A stretch of DNA of 34,552 bases from UMGS1225 sp034086705 (GTDB taxonomy: Bacteria > Bacillota > Clostridia > Oscillospirales > CAG-272): assembly GCA_034086705.1 (NCBI GenBank), contig JAXDZV010000035.1, forward strand, positions 1 to 34,552. The letters are read 5' to 3'. Positions 25,441 through 34,292 of this stretch are shown here, in pieces. The position numbers were made by a program, and so were the translations under genes. The notes under the pieces are model-generated. The model searched no databases. It worked only from the letters and a program-made list of their open reading frames with translations, and was not told the DNA's origin. Each line of letters begins with the position of its first letter. The stretch's first letter is position 1.

Positions 25441-26102
25441 TACAATGCCCCTCCCCCTCTACCTTCTCTGCCATTCTTGCCCCATACGGTGCATGTATTT
25501 GGGCAGTCTTTTCCACATAGCGCAATCATATGTTTCCTTGCAGCACACAAAATGGAATTTGGGGAGAGCTTTGCTCTGATCTACAAACCACATCGGCCCC
25601 TTTGCCCTGCAGACAACGCCAGTATACACAGCTGCCAGACTCGTTATACAACAGCGTAAAATCTCCGTTTTGTGGTACCCGATTTCCCAATGCAACCACA
25701 GCAGCATACGATAAAATTGTAAAATAGAATGTGACTGATTTTTCAGCGCGACAACACAGCGGGACGCACTGTTTTGCACGGGGATCCAAGAAATTCCGAT
25801 TGTAAAGCCGCGTTTTGTGCAGATGCATCCCCGGCATCGAAGCTCCGGCGTTGTCTCTGCTATCGAAACACAGCATAAACAGTACCTGCGCGTCAGAAGT
25901 CCTGTTCACAGCTGCTGCGTATGCAATGTTTCCGTTTCTCCGGACCGTTAGTGGGAGCGGGAATGACAGCATAGTTTATTTATATTTTGTGGTGTGCGCA
26001 GTAAACATGAAAATGATACTTCTGCGGATATTTCTTCTTACATTGATTATTTTCATCATTGTTTTGGGCACAGTCTGATTCCGATTTGTAAATGGAGAAG
26101 TT
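25441..26102. other. Stretch without a convincing gene
   Basis: About 660 bases with only weak coding signals. A 148-codon minus-strand frame (25972-25526) and an overlapping 106-codon one (25779-25459) have no ribosome site and odd, Cys-rich translations. Near the right end a 23-codon hydrophobic frame precedes the zinc-ribbon gene. I see no RNA gene, terminator or clear repeat. Confidence 0.5.
26007..26078 (+). CDS. Possible 23-aa hydrophobic peptide
   Basis: ATG to TGA frame encoding a peptide that is almost wholly Ile, Leu, Phe and Val after an MKM start, with one Arg near the N-terminus, so it could span a membrane. It ends 24 nt before the zinc-ribbon gene. No ribosome binding site is visible, so translation is doubtful. 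Confidence 0.2.
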   Translation: MKMILLRIFLLTLIIFIIVLGTV

Positions 26103-26618
26103 ATGAAATCAAAGTATATTTTGAAAAAGGTTGACCTTTGTTCCGAGAACAAGCAAAAGGCAAGTCTAGAATTTGCTATCAGAGAAGGAGATATCATTCT
26201 TGATAAATCCGACCGATTGGAAGTACTGCATGCCGCAATGGATTTTACAAAACCAATCACCCGAAAGAAGGTTTCCAATACTCCGTTCAAACAATCAGAA
26301 AGACTGTTCCGAATAAAAAATCTGGGCAAAGATTCAGTAGTGGTTGCCATATTGCATCAGGAAACATACTACGAAGGCAAGGACACACTGGTAACAAAAG
26401 AGGCTGAAAAACTCGTAACGGTGAAATACGGCGAAAAATTCTCCGTTTACGCAAAAGAGCAAGTTTACGATGCGAATTTCTCAATCACCTATACGTTTAT
26501 CATTGTAGATGAATCAAAACCGCCGGAGCAGAAAATGACAAACTTCTGCACCGAATGCGGTGAGAAATTGATAAAGGGCGATAAGTTCTGTCGCGCATGC
26601 GGTACGCCTGTATTTTAA
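26103..26618 (+). CDS. Hypothetical protein with C-terminal zinc ribbon
   Basis: Unrecognised 171-aa protein. Residues 1-140 look like a beta-rich domain with no signal peptide or membrane segment (patterns such as ERLFRIKNLGKDSVVVAILH). The end, NFCTECGEKLIKGDKFCRAC, is a zinc ribbon with ligands C149, C152, C163 and C166, of the kind that caps many uncharacterised Firmicute proteins. GGAG lies 5 bases before the ATG and a terminator follows, so it is probably a single-gene unit. A role cannot be given; the codon use looks somewhat more AT-rich than in the neighbours. Confidence 0.8.
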   Translation: MKSKYILKKVDLCSENKQKASLEFAIREGDIILDKSDRLEVLHAAMDFTKPITRKKVSNTPFKQSERLFRIKNLGKDSVVVAILHQETYYEGKDTLVTKEAEKLVTVKYGEKFSVYAKEQVYDANFSITYTFIIVDESKPPEQKMTNFCTECGEKLIKGDKFCRACGTPVF

Positions 26619-26674
26619 TAAAATACACAGATGCATTCTAACTTGTTAAGGAGATTATGAACATAGTCCACATT

Positions 26675-26713
26675 ACAAGGCAGCGGGGCTAACAATCCCG
26701 CCGCCTTGTTTTT
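26675..26713 (+). terminator. Terminator after the zinc-ribbon gene
   Basis: Stem arms CAAGGC-GCGGG and CCCGC-GCCTTG with one unpaired base per arm and a short loop, followed by five T (26709-26713). Confidence 0.8.
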
Positions 26714-26867
26714 CCGTTCCATGTCGTGCTTGTGTGGGCTGCTCCTTGTGGGGGGCCTCCGCGCACCCTTTCGGATTTTCTCTGCTTTTTTACCTTCTCT
26801 TTTAGGTTATAGACCAAGGGGGATAGCTTCTGCCGCTCGGCGTTCAGCTTGTCGTGCTCAGCTTTCT

Positions 26868-27541
26868 ATGGCTTTAACTTTGATGCAGCGCATGCAGCTA
26901 TTCATGCAAATGCAAGCCTTTCCTCCACACTGCGCTACCGTAAAATCTTTTGAAATTGAATTTACATCACATCGGAATCCATCCACTCCCATATCCGGCC
27001 AGAAATCAACCATGTGAACAATCACTTGCGTGCAACAGATTGTCCCGGTTTAAATCCGGTTTTTTTGAGTATTGATGCAGATACTATAGCTGGGGTATTT
27101 CATCCCACTCTCATGCGCTCCAGCCATAACAAGAGCTCCAACCGTTCGGTTCACGTCCGTCTCCGGATCACCCCAAATATAATATGCGCGGTATAGGGTA
27201 TCTCAACTTCCCCGACCCTTTTGAAACCATACATGCTCATCTAAGATATAATGCAATCAAAAGCAAACAAGTGCCATGTCATGCGGCGCTTGCAGGAAAG
27301 CACGAAAATCTTCCATAGTTCCGTATTACGGTGCAGTTGCGCGATCCTCTGAAATATCATAGGTGTCATTGCCCAGCGCAGAAAAACTTGGAGCAAACCA
27401 TGCAGGGTTGCTCCTCAAGGCCGCAAGACATGGCACTCTTAGCAGAATTCCAGGAGAATCTCCGATTCCGTTGCCGTCCATATCTTGAAAACTTTTGGGA
27501 CAAATCTGATACACGATTGCGACTTTTTTCCATTGTTTCAC
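26868..27541 (-). pseudogene. Decayed GH13 alpha-glucosidase (oligo-1,6-glucosidase type)
   Basis: Read on the minus strand from 27541 in one frame, the translation follows a GH13 alpha-glucosidase: VAIVYQICPKSFQDMDGNGI and GDSPGI, then YDISEDRA, a stop, YGTMEDFRAFLQ, a stop, DEHVWFQKG, a stop, YRAYYIWGDPET, then another stop and VDFWPDMGVDGFRCDVNSIS, which keeps the nucleophile region GFR-D. There are four in-frame stops before 26943 and internal deletions, the start is a GTG without a ribosome site, and the C-terminal half of the enzyme is gone. No frameshift is needed. This is a dead sugar-utilisation gene; similarity ends near 26943. Confidence 0.82.
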
Positions 27542-27812
27542 AATTTGCTTCGATTCTGTGCTATTTTTTATACGCTATGTTTCAAGGGAGCATGCTCTTT
27601 CAAGGTAGCATACTCTTTTCGAAATGCAGAGCAGAGAATAATCTAACACAACGGCGCATGTGTTAGAAAATTGTTAAAAATGCTCGATAACGCTTTTCAA
27701 ATAAAACAAAGTGTGGTAGAATACACCGCAGTACACCATATTTCAACGTATATTACTACACATCGATGCATTTTTCTATTTGCATCATTTTTCAGAAAGG
27801 TAAGTTTTATCT
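27542..27812. other. Intergenic stretch with short tandem repeat
   Basis: Two adjacent 18-base units at 27580-27597 and 27598-27615 agree at 16 of 18 positions. The rest is AT-rich and carries the promoter of the next gene; no gene is seen. Confidence 0.6.
27694..27722 (+). promoter_or_regulatory. Possible promoter of the phosphodiester glycosidase gene
   Basis: TTTTCA (27694-27699) and TAGAAT (27717-27722) are 17 bases apart, about 90 nt before the start codon. The -35 match is modest. Confidence 0.5.
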
Positions 27813-29033
27813 ATGAATCAAACACCAAGCCGCCAACAAAAAAGTGAAATGGCAGATGATGCTGCGTTCCGGCAGGCGGTCGCGCGGAAAAGCGGCAAAA
27901 AAATCTGCGCTGCACCGCTCTCCAAGGAAGCCAAAGCAAGGCGAAAGAAAAAACGCATCCTGATCGGCATCGGTATTCCGGCAGGTTGCATCCTGTTGCT
28001 TGGGTCTTTATATTTGCTTTTCGTTTATTCTTCTGCTCCGTTTATTACACGGCTGCGTACCGTCTATATTGAAACCGCTATGTCAACCGGGCATCATCAC
28101 TGGCTGGCAGAAGCATTTATTCCTAAAGATATCATCGATTCGGTTATGCAGGATAAAGAGCAACAAGACAAAGATAATTTGACAGTTATCGGCGGTGAAC
28201 TGGAATCCCATGTCCCTGACAACACCTCATCCCCTACTACTTCGGAAAAGCCTCGGGAAGACGTTCTCGGGCAGCGCGATCTGCGCGTGGGTGACACTGA
28301 CTATGCCGGCTATAAGGTTTTGGTCAATGACGTAGAAGAGGGGCTTGTCGTATCAGAAATTACAGGGGCCGGTTATCGTGGTAAGATCATGTTAATTGAC
28401 GACCCAGCACGTGTGTGGGTTGGCACCATTCCGGACAATTTAAAAGGCATCGAGGGATTGCGTATTAAGGATATGTTGAAATATCACGATGCAGTCGCCG
28501 GTATCAACGCCAGTGGTTTTAATGATCCCTTGGAAAACGGTCTTGGCGGCAGCCCTGTTGGCATGTGTTGTTCCAACGGTCAATATTGGGGAAGTTATGT
28601 CAACTACTACGGCAGTATTGTATTGACCACTTCCGACAAATTGGTAGTTGGGAAAATCGATATTTGGGATAAATACAATATTCGCGATGGTATACAGTTT
28701 GGCCCTGTACTGATTGCAAACGGAGAAACAAAAGTCAGCGGATCTGCGGGCTATGGCATCCATCCGCGTACAGCCATTGGGCAGCGCGAAGACGGTGTCA
28801 TTGCATTTTTGGTTATCGACGGCAGAAGTGCCATTTCGGTTGGCTGTACTGTTGGGGAACTTGCAGTAATCTTGCAGAAATACAACATTGTTAACGCAGC
28901 TTGCTGTGATGGTGGTGCCTCCAGCCTGATTGCCTACAATGGCGAGATCATTACCAACAATTCCTCATACAACCCTTCCTACGGCCGCCTGTTACCCAAC
29001 GCGTTTCTTGTCAAGCATAAAGCGGCTTCCTAA
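27813..29033 (+). CDS. Membrane-anchored phosphodiester glycosidase (NAGPA-domain) protein
   Basis: 406-aa protein with a basic cytoplasmic N-terminus (1-48, rich in Lys/Arg), one membrane segment (about 49-72), a hydrophilic spacer (about 120-155) and a NAGPA domain to the end, expected outside the cell. Domain motifs are AGINASGFNDP, IHPRTAIGQREDG with FLVIDGRSAISVGCTVGELA, and ACCDGGASSLIAYNGEI, equivalent to the usual DGGGSS stretch. The family is named for the mammalian enzyme that uncovers mannose-6-phosphate; bacterial members are linked to cell-surface glycopolymers. GAAAGG lies 12 bases before the ATG, longer than ideal. It stands alone with a terminator after it. Confidence 0.9.
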   Translation: MNQTPSRQQKSEMADDAAFRQAVARKSGKKICAAPLSKEAKARRKKKRILIGIGIPAGCILLLGSLYLLFVYSSAPFITRLRTVYIETAMSTGHHHWLAEAFIPKDIIDSVMQDKEQQDKDNLTVIGGELESHVPDNTSSPTTSEKPREDVLGQRDLRVGDTDYAGYKVLVNDVEEGLVVSEITGAGYRGKIMLIDDPARVWVGTIPDNLKGIEGLRIKDMLKYHDAVAGINASGFNDPLENGLGGSPVGMCCSNGQYWGSYVNYYGSIVLTTSDKLVVGKIDIWDKYNIRDGIQFGPVLIANGETKVSGSAGYGIHPRTAIGQREDGVIAFLVIDGRSAISVGCTVGELAVILQKYNIVNAACCDGGASSLIAYNGEIITNNSSYNPSYGRLLPNAFLVKHKAAS

Positions 29034-29042
29034 AAACTGTCC

Positions 29043-29089
29043 GCCCCCTGTGTACAGGTTTCCAAAGTAACCGTACACAGGGGGCTTTT
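29043..29089 (+). terminator. Terminator after the phosphodiester glycosidase gene
   Basis: Perfect 13-bp stem GCCCCCTGTGTAC/GTACACAGGGGGC with a 17-nt loop and a TTTT tail, 10 nt after the stop codon. Confidence 0.88.
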
Positions 29090-29240
29090 CACACGATACA
29101 GGGATCAGTCCTATTCTTATTGCAAAATTGTATGCCCCTGTAAACAATGAAATGATTGCCGTTTCCCCCACAACCACTGCAAACACGGCCTGTAATCTAC
29201 CATTATCATGAAATAACTTTCAAAAAAAAGCGCAAATAAA

Positions 29241-29269
29241 TAGACATCTGTATCGTTTCGTGGTATAAT
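29241..29269 (+). promoter_or_regulatory. Promoter of gltX
   Basis: TAGACA (29241-29246) and a perfect TATAAT (29264-29269) are 17 bases apart, about 30 nt before the gltX start. There is no room for a T-box leader. Confidence 0.8.
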
Positions 29270-29300
29270 AAAGTATTCAAACAGCAAAAAGGAGATCCAT

Positions 29301-30992
29301 ATGGACTTTGAACTATTGGCAGAGCGTTTGTTTCCTCATATTTCCATAACACCGGAGGAATTTGAGGCATCTCTCCCAAGGCGTATTCTCCCGCCCGAAG
29401 CAAAAGTGACACGTTTTGCACCCAGTCCGACCGGTTTTGTGCATTTTGGCGGACTTTTTCCGGCGGTGGTTAGTGAACGTCTTGCACACCAGTCAGGTGG
29501 AATTTTTTATTTGCGCATCGAAGACACGGACGCAAAGCGCGAGGTACTCGGTGCCGCACAAGGGCTAATTGAAACATTAGCTCGTTATGAAATCCGTTTT
29601 GATGAAGGAGCAGTTATCGATACAAACGGTACCATCTGCGATTGTGGAGCATACGGTCCCTATCGGCAAAGCCAACGTGCAGACATCTACGCAATTTACG
29701 CCAAAGACCTGGTACGTCAAGGAAAGGCGTATCCTTGCTTTTCTACAGAACAGGAGTTACAGCAAGCTCTTTCCGTGGACATCAAAAGCCAAAGAGCAGA
29801 AACGGATTGGACCAAACAAACCGAACAACAGCATGCTGCCCAAGAAAAAATGCGCGCAATTACAACAGAAGAGGCATTACGGCATTTGGAAGCAAAAGAT
29901 CCATTTGTTTTGCGAATTTGGGCGGACGGGCAAGCAGACAGAAAAATTGTATTTCAGGATTTGGTACGCGGAAGGCTGGAAATTCCAGAAAATGAAACGG
30001 ACTTTATCCTTTTGAAATCCAACGGAATTCCGACCTACCATTTTGCACATGCGGTAGACGATCACCTTATGGGAACTACGCACGTAGTACGTGGTGAAGA
30101 GTGGCTTCCCAGCATTGCCATGCATCTTCAATTATTCCGTTATCTTGGATTTCGTGCGCCGAAGTATCTGCATATTGCACAGCTCATGCGACGTGGAGAA
30201 GACGGTAGCAAGAAAAAGCTCTCCAAGCGTGATATGGGAGCTAATTTAAATGATTACGATCGTATGGGCTATGCACCAGAATGTGTACTGGAATATGTTA
30301 TGACTCTTCTTAACTCAAACTTTGAAGAATGGCATACACAGAATCCGGAAAAGAAAGTTTCAGATTTTCCATTCAGTATCAAAAAAATGAGTCCCTCCGG
30401 CTGTTTATTTGACTTTGAAAAGCTCAATGATGTTTCACGTAACGTCATCAGTCGTATGACTGCTGATGCGGTCTATGCACGTGCTGTAGATTGGGCAGAC
30501 CGATATGATACGACCTTTGCAAAGCTACTACGGCAGGATGCGGCATACGCTAAAGAAATTCTCTCCATCGGGCGCGGTGGAAAAAAGCCGCGAAAAGATT
30601 ATGCGGTTTTTGCCGAACTGAAAAATTATATGCAATTTTTCTATGATGAACTGTTTGATGCTGCAGCAGATGAACCGTATGAGGCACAATTTGACCGCGC
30701 GGAAATTCGCCGGGCTTTGCAGCAATATGTAAATACCTATGACCCGCAAGATGACATGCAAAGCTGGTTTGAGAAAATCAAACAAATTGCCACCAATCTG
30801 GGCTATGCTGCTGACATGAAAGCCTATCGTGAAAATCCCCAAAACTACCGCGGCAGCGTGGCAGATATCAGTATGTTTATTCGTGTGGCGGTCACCGGTC
30901 GTCACAACGCTCCCGATCTCTATACAGTTGTGCATATTCTCGGAACGCAACGCACCATGCAACGCATTGCAGATAAAATTCAAACACTGTAA
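29301..30992 (+). CDS. gltX: Glutamate--tRNA ligase (long, divergent form)
   Basis: Class I aminoacyl-tRNA synthetase charging tRNA-Glu. The nucleotide motif is FAPSPTGFVHFGGLF, with HFGG (48-51) in place of the usual HIGG/HLGS, followed by YLRIEDTDAKRE. The second motif is KLSKRD (306-311), and THVVRGEEWLPS near 260 is typical. At 563 aa it is clearly longer than common bacterial GluRS (about 470-490), with an insert around 160-200 and a longer anticodon-binding end. AAAAGGAG precedes the ATG. It is followed after 16 nt by glnS. Charging of tRNA-Gln by this enzyme is not needed, since GlnRS is present. Confidence 0.93.
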   Translation: MDFELLAERLFPHISITPEEFEASLPRRILPPEAKVTRFAPSPTGFVHFGGLFPAVVSERLAHQSGGIFYLRIEDTDAKREVLGAAQGLIETLARYEIRFDEGAVIDTNGTICDCGAYGPYRQSQRADIYAIYAKDLVRQGKAYPCFSTEQELQQALSVDIKSQRAETDWTKQTEQQHAAQEKMRAITTEEALRHLEAKDPFVLRIWADGQADRKIVFQDLVRGRLEIPENETDFILLKSNGIPTYHFAHAVDDHLMGTTHVVRGEEWLPSIAMHLQLFRYLGFRAPKYLHIAQLMRRGEDGSKKKLSKRDMGANLNDYDRMGYAPECVLEYVMTLLNSNFEEWHTQNPEKKVSDFPFSIKKMSPSGCLFDFEKLNDVSRNVISRMTADAVYARAVDWADRYDTTFAKLLRQDAAYAKEILSIGRGGKKPRKDYAVFAELKNYMQFFYDELFDAAADEPYEAQFDRAEIRRALQQYVNTYDPQDDMQSWFEKIKQIATNLGYAADMKAYRENPQNYRGSVADISMFIRVAVTGRHNAPDLYTVVHILGTQRTMQRIADKIQTL

Positions 30993-31008
30993 CAGAAAGG
31001 ATGTCTTT

Positions 31009-32706
31009 ATGAACGACGAAACGAAAGCAACGGGTGAATTGCCCTCCAATTTCATCTTTGACATCATCGATCAGGATCTTGCACGGGGGGAAGTTGAAAA
31101 AATACACACACGCTTTCCGCCGGAGCCAAACGGATATCTCCATATCGGCAGCGCCAAAGCAATTTGGATCAACGTCACTGCTGCCAAAAAATACGGTGGA
31201 CAGTTTAATTTGCGCTATGATGACACAAATCCCCTGAAAGAAAGCGACGAATACGTGCGCTCCATTTACGAAGACTTGTGCTGGCTAGGTGCAAAGCCAA
31301 ACGGCGGTGTTTTTTACGGTTCGGATTATTTTGAAAAATGCTATGAGTTTGCCGTTAAACTTATTCGTGACGGAAAAGCCTATGTATGCGATCTTTCCCG
31401 CGAAGATCTGACACAATATCGCGGCGATGCGGGTAACTATAACGATAAGGGAACAGTTTCTCCTTACCGCGACCGCTCAGTTACGGAAAATCTCACTTTG
31501 TTTGAGCGTATGAAAAACGGTGAATTTCCCGATGGAGCAAGAACTCTCAGAGCTCGCATCGATCCGGATTCCGATAATCCGTATTTGCGCGATCCTGTAA
31601 TCTTTCGGATACGACACATGCACCATCATAGACAGGGAGATAAATTTTGCATTTACCCGATGTACGATTTTGCTCATCCGCTGCAGGACGCTTTGGAAGG
31701 CATCACACATTCTCTCTGTTCCTCTGAATTTCGGAATCATCGGCCACTCTATGATTGGGTCATCGAAAACTGCGGTCCTTTCTCACCTCGGCCAAAACAG
31801 CGTGAATTTGGACGAATGAATGTAACATATACCGTCATGAGCAAGCGATTTCTGCGTTTTCTGGTAGAACAAGGCGTGGTAGACGGCTGGGACGACCCCC
31901 GTATGCCAACACTTTCCGGGTTGCGCCGAAGAGGTTATACACCACACTCCATCTTTGATTTTGTAAAGCGAGCCGGTGTTGCCAAAGCAGATGCCACTGC
32001 AGACGTTGAGCTGTTAGAGCATTGTTTACGTGAAGAATTGAATGAAAACGCGCAACGCCGGGTCTGCATTACTGAGCCGCTAAGAGTTACCATTACCAAC
32101 TATCCCGTCGGCCGTACAGAAACCTTTCGCCTGCCAAATCATCCTGCAAAACCGGAGTTGGGCAGCCGGGAAATGCCTTTCTCCAAAGATCTCTATATTG
32201 AACGGAGTGACTTTGCGGAACTTCCACCGCCGAAATTTTTCCGTATGCGTCCCGGCGCAGAAGTCCGCCTGATGGGAGCTTATATTGTCCGTTGCGATGC
32301 CGTTGTTAAAAACGATGCCGGCAAAGTCACACAGCTGCTTTGCACCGCCGATTTGGAAAGTGGCTGCGGAAATCCTGTTGATGGCAGAAAGGTCAAGGGA
32401 ACCATTCATTGGATTGCCGCAAACCATTGTGAAGATATTACCTTGGCGATGTATGAGCGCCTCTTCACCATCCCGGATATCGCTGCTTACACAACAGCGG
32501 AACACGACGTTTCAGAGATTCTCGATTTCGTTAATCCTGACTCAGTTCGATTCTTATACGGCGCAAAGGCTGAGCCATCAGTGTTGGATTCTGCACCAGG
32601 TACAGCATTTCAGTTTGTTCGCATGGGGTATTTCACAAAGGACAGCAAGCATCCTGACGTTTTCAATCGGATTGTAACACTCAAAGACAGTTATAAAGCA
32701 AAATAA
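31009..32706 (+). CDS. glnS: Glutamine--tRNA ligase
   Basis: Class I synthetase charging tRNA-Gln directly, 565 aa. Motifs are RFPPEPNGYLHIGSAKA with HIGS at 45-48 (HIGH in most), NLRYDDTNP, the GlnRS-specific YPMYDFAHPLQDALEGITHS, and VMSKR at 276-280. The C-terminal beta-barrel anticodon domain is complete (KDLYIERSDF). The ATG at 31009 follows AAAGGA; an in-frame 60-codon extension lies inside gltX and is rejected. GlnRS spread to bacteria by transfer from eukaryotes, so this gene likely has that origin, long since amelioriated to its neighbours. Confidence 0.97.
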   Translation: MNDETKATGELPSNFIFDIIDQDLARGEVEKIHTRFPPEPNGYLHIGSAKAIWINVTAAKKYGGQFNLRYDDTNPLKESDEYVRSIYEDLCWLGAKPNGGVFYGSDYFEKCYEFAVKLIRDGKAYVCDLSREDLTQYRGDAGNYNDKGTVSPYRDRSVTENLTLFERMKNGEFPDGARTLRARIDPDSDNPYLRDPVIFRIRHMHHHRQGDKFCIYPMYDFAHPLQDALEGITHSLCSSEFRNHRPLYDWVIENCGPFSPRPKQREFGRMNVTYTVMSKRFLRFLVEQGVVDGWDDPRMPTLSGLRRRGYTPHSIFDFVKRAGVAKADATADVELLEHCLREELNENAQRRVCITEPLRVTITNYPVGRTETFRLPNHPAKPELGSREMPFSKDLYIERSDFAELPPPKFFRMRPGAEVRLMGAYIVRCDAVVKNDAGKVTQLLCTADLESGCGNPVDGRKVKGTIHWIAANHCEDITLAMYERLFTIPDIAAYTTAEHDVSEILDFVNPDSVRFLYGAKAEPSVLDSAPGTAFQFVRMGYFTKDSKHPDVFNRIVTLKDSYKAK

Positions 32707-32781
32707 ATTTGCCAAAAACGGGATTTTCAATTCCCAATCCCTGCAGAAAGGAATTATTCGCGCAAGCGGAAAAAAAGAACG

Positions 32782-34071
32782 ATGAGCCAGCAGAAACCAT
32801 TCGGTATTGATACGATTTCCGTGCAATGTGGTTACACACCGAGAAATGGAGAGCCACGGGTTCTTCCAATCATACAATCAACAACTTTTCGGTATGACAA
32901 TGCTGAAGAAATGGCAAAAAATTTCGACTTGGAGGCGGACGGATACTTTTATACACGTCTGTCTAACCCGACTTCAGATGCCGTTGCTGCAAAAATTGCC
33001 GCGCTGGAGGATGGTGCAGGATGTGTTTTAACATCGTCCGGCCAAGCCGCCAACTTTTTTGCACTATTCAATATTGCCAACGCCAATGACCACGTTGTCG
33101 CCTCCGCTGCAATCTACGGAGGTACCTTCAATCTTCTCTCTGTGACTATGCAAAAAATGGGAATTGAAACCACATTTGTGCCACCTGATGCTTCTTATGA
33201 CACATTAATGGCAGCTGTACGACCCAATACAAAGGCATTTTTTGGTGAATCACTGTCCAATCCATCTCTTTCCGTTTTAGACATTGAAACATTTGCAAAA
33301 GCTGCCCACACTGCCGGCGTTCCATTGATTGTGGATAACACATTTCCAACCCCAATAAACTGTCATCCGTTCGCATTTGGCGCCGATATTGTCACACACT
33401 CAACAACCAAATACATGGACGGGCATGCAACCTCTGTCGGAGGTGCCATTGTTGACGGCGGCCATTTTGACTGGAACGCCCACGCCGACCGTTTTCCGCA
33501 GCTCTGCCAGCCAGACGAATCTTATCACGGGCTAATTTACACAGAAAAATTCGGCAACCTTGCATATCTGGCCAAAATCAAAGCACAATTGATGCGGGAT
33601 TTAGGAGCGGTCCCTGCTCCGATGAATAGCTTTTTGCTGAATGTGGGGCTCGAAACTCTCCCGCTTCGCATGCAAAAGCATTGTGAGAATGCCATGCGCA
33701 TTGCAGAATATTTGCGCGCACATGAAAAAGTTTCTTGGGTTCGTTATCCCGGGTTAACCGAAGATTCCCAACACACTTTGGCGGAAAAATATCTTCCAAA
33801 CGGAAGCTGCGGCGTTATTTCCTTTGGCATGCGCGGTGGCAGAGAGGCAGCAACCGTATTGATGGATCACTTGCATCTCGCCGCCATCGTTACGCACGTC
33901 GCGGATGCACGCACTTGTATTCTTCATCCTGCCAGCACAACCCACCGGCAGCTTACGGATGAGCAGCTGCTTAGTTGCGGTGTTTTACCGGAACAACTCA
34001 GAATTTCGGTCGGTCTGGAGGATTATCAGGATCTGATTGCCGATTTGTCGCAGGCGTTGGATGCAGTTTAG
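32782..34071 (+). CDS. metY: O-acetylhomoserine aminocarboxypropyltransferase
   Basis: PLP enzyme of the Cys/Met metabolism family that makes homocysteine from O-acetylhomoserine and sulfide. The 429 aa show IIQSTTFRYDNAEEM, YTRLSNPTSDAV, TSSGQAANF, PLIVDNTFPTP, the Schiff-base Lys210 in THSTTKYMDGHAT, and the MetY-type insert NSFLLNVGLETLPLRMQKHC. Length agrees with MetY rather than the shorter gamma-synthases. The ribosome site is weak. It follows glnS by 75 nt, too short for a SAM riboswitch, so it may be read from the gltX promoter. No terminator was recognised after it. Confidence 0.95.
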   Translation: MSQQKPFGIDTISVQCGYTPRNGEPRVLPIIQSTTFRYDNAEEMAKNFDLEADGYFYTRLSNPTSDAVAAKIAALEDGAGCVLTSSGQAANFFALFNIANANDHVVASAAIYGGTFNLLSVTMQKMGIETTFVPPDASYDTLMAAVRPNTKAFFGESLSNPSLSVLDIETFAKAAHTAGVPLIVDNTFPTPINCHPFAFGADIVTHSTTKYMDGHATSVGGAIVDGGHFDWNAHADRFPQLCQPDESYHGLIYTEKFGNLAYLAKIKAQLMRDLGAVPAPMNSFLLNVGLETLPLRMQKHCENAMRIAEYLRAHEKVSWVRYPGLTEDSQHTLAEKYLPNGSCGVISFGMRGGREAATVLMDHLHLAAIVTHVADARTCILHPASTTHRQLTDEQLLSCGVLPEQLRISVGLEDYQDLIADLSQALDAV

Positions 34072-34249
34072 CAATTACATCCCGCACAAAAGCTCCGTTC
34101 ATCAGCAAAGCACGTTTGACTTTTCTTCAGCAAAATGAATGATGCCCTCCCCATCTTGTTATTTATAATTTCTTTTACCCATGGCATAATCCCCGGATTG
34201 TTGGGTGCAGCTAAACATGTCCATTAAAAACGGGCAATAAAAAGAATAC
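34072..34249. other. Intergenic stretch after metY
   Basis: No gene, terminator or RNA is recognised. The IS remnant's left end should lie in here, but I could not define a terminal repeat. Confidence 0.4.
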
Positions 34250-34285
34250 CCTCCTATGGTAGAACAAAGGTGCTACGATAGGAGG
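34250..34285 (+). promoter_or_regulatory. Hairpin covering the transposase ribosome binding site
   Basis: Arms 34250-34262 and 34273-34285 pair at 12 of 13 positions around a 10-nt loop. The right arm ends in GGAGG (34281-34285), the ribosome site of the transposase frame starting at 34293, so folding would hide it. Confidence 0.7.
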
Positions 34286-34292
34286 AATTTTC

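Noticed and set aside
25526..25972. 148-codon minus-strand frame as a gene, with faint likeness to a glucan-enzyme C-terminus
   Set aside because: No ribosome site, Cys-rich irregular translation, and the resemblance is too weak to name a family.
26706..27017. 103-codon plus-strand frame
   Set aside because: It is the opposite strand of the GH13 remnant and has no family features.
30829..31008. 60-codon upstream extension of GlnRS
   Set aside because: It overlaps gltX, and the GlnRS N-terminus fits the ATG at 31009 behind AAAGGA.
32707..32781. SAM riboswitch or T-box before metY
   Set aside because: Only 75 bases are available and no T-box or S-box motif is present.
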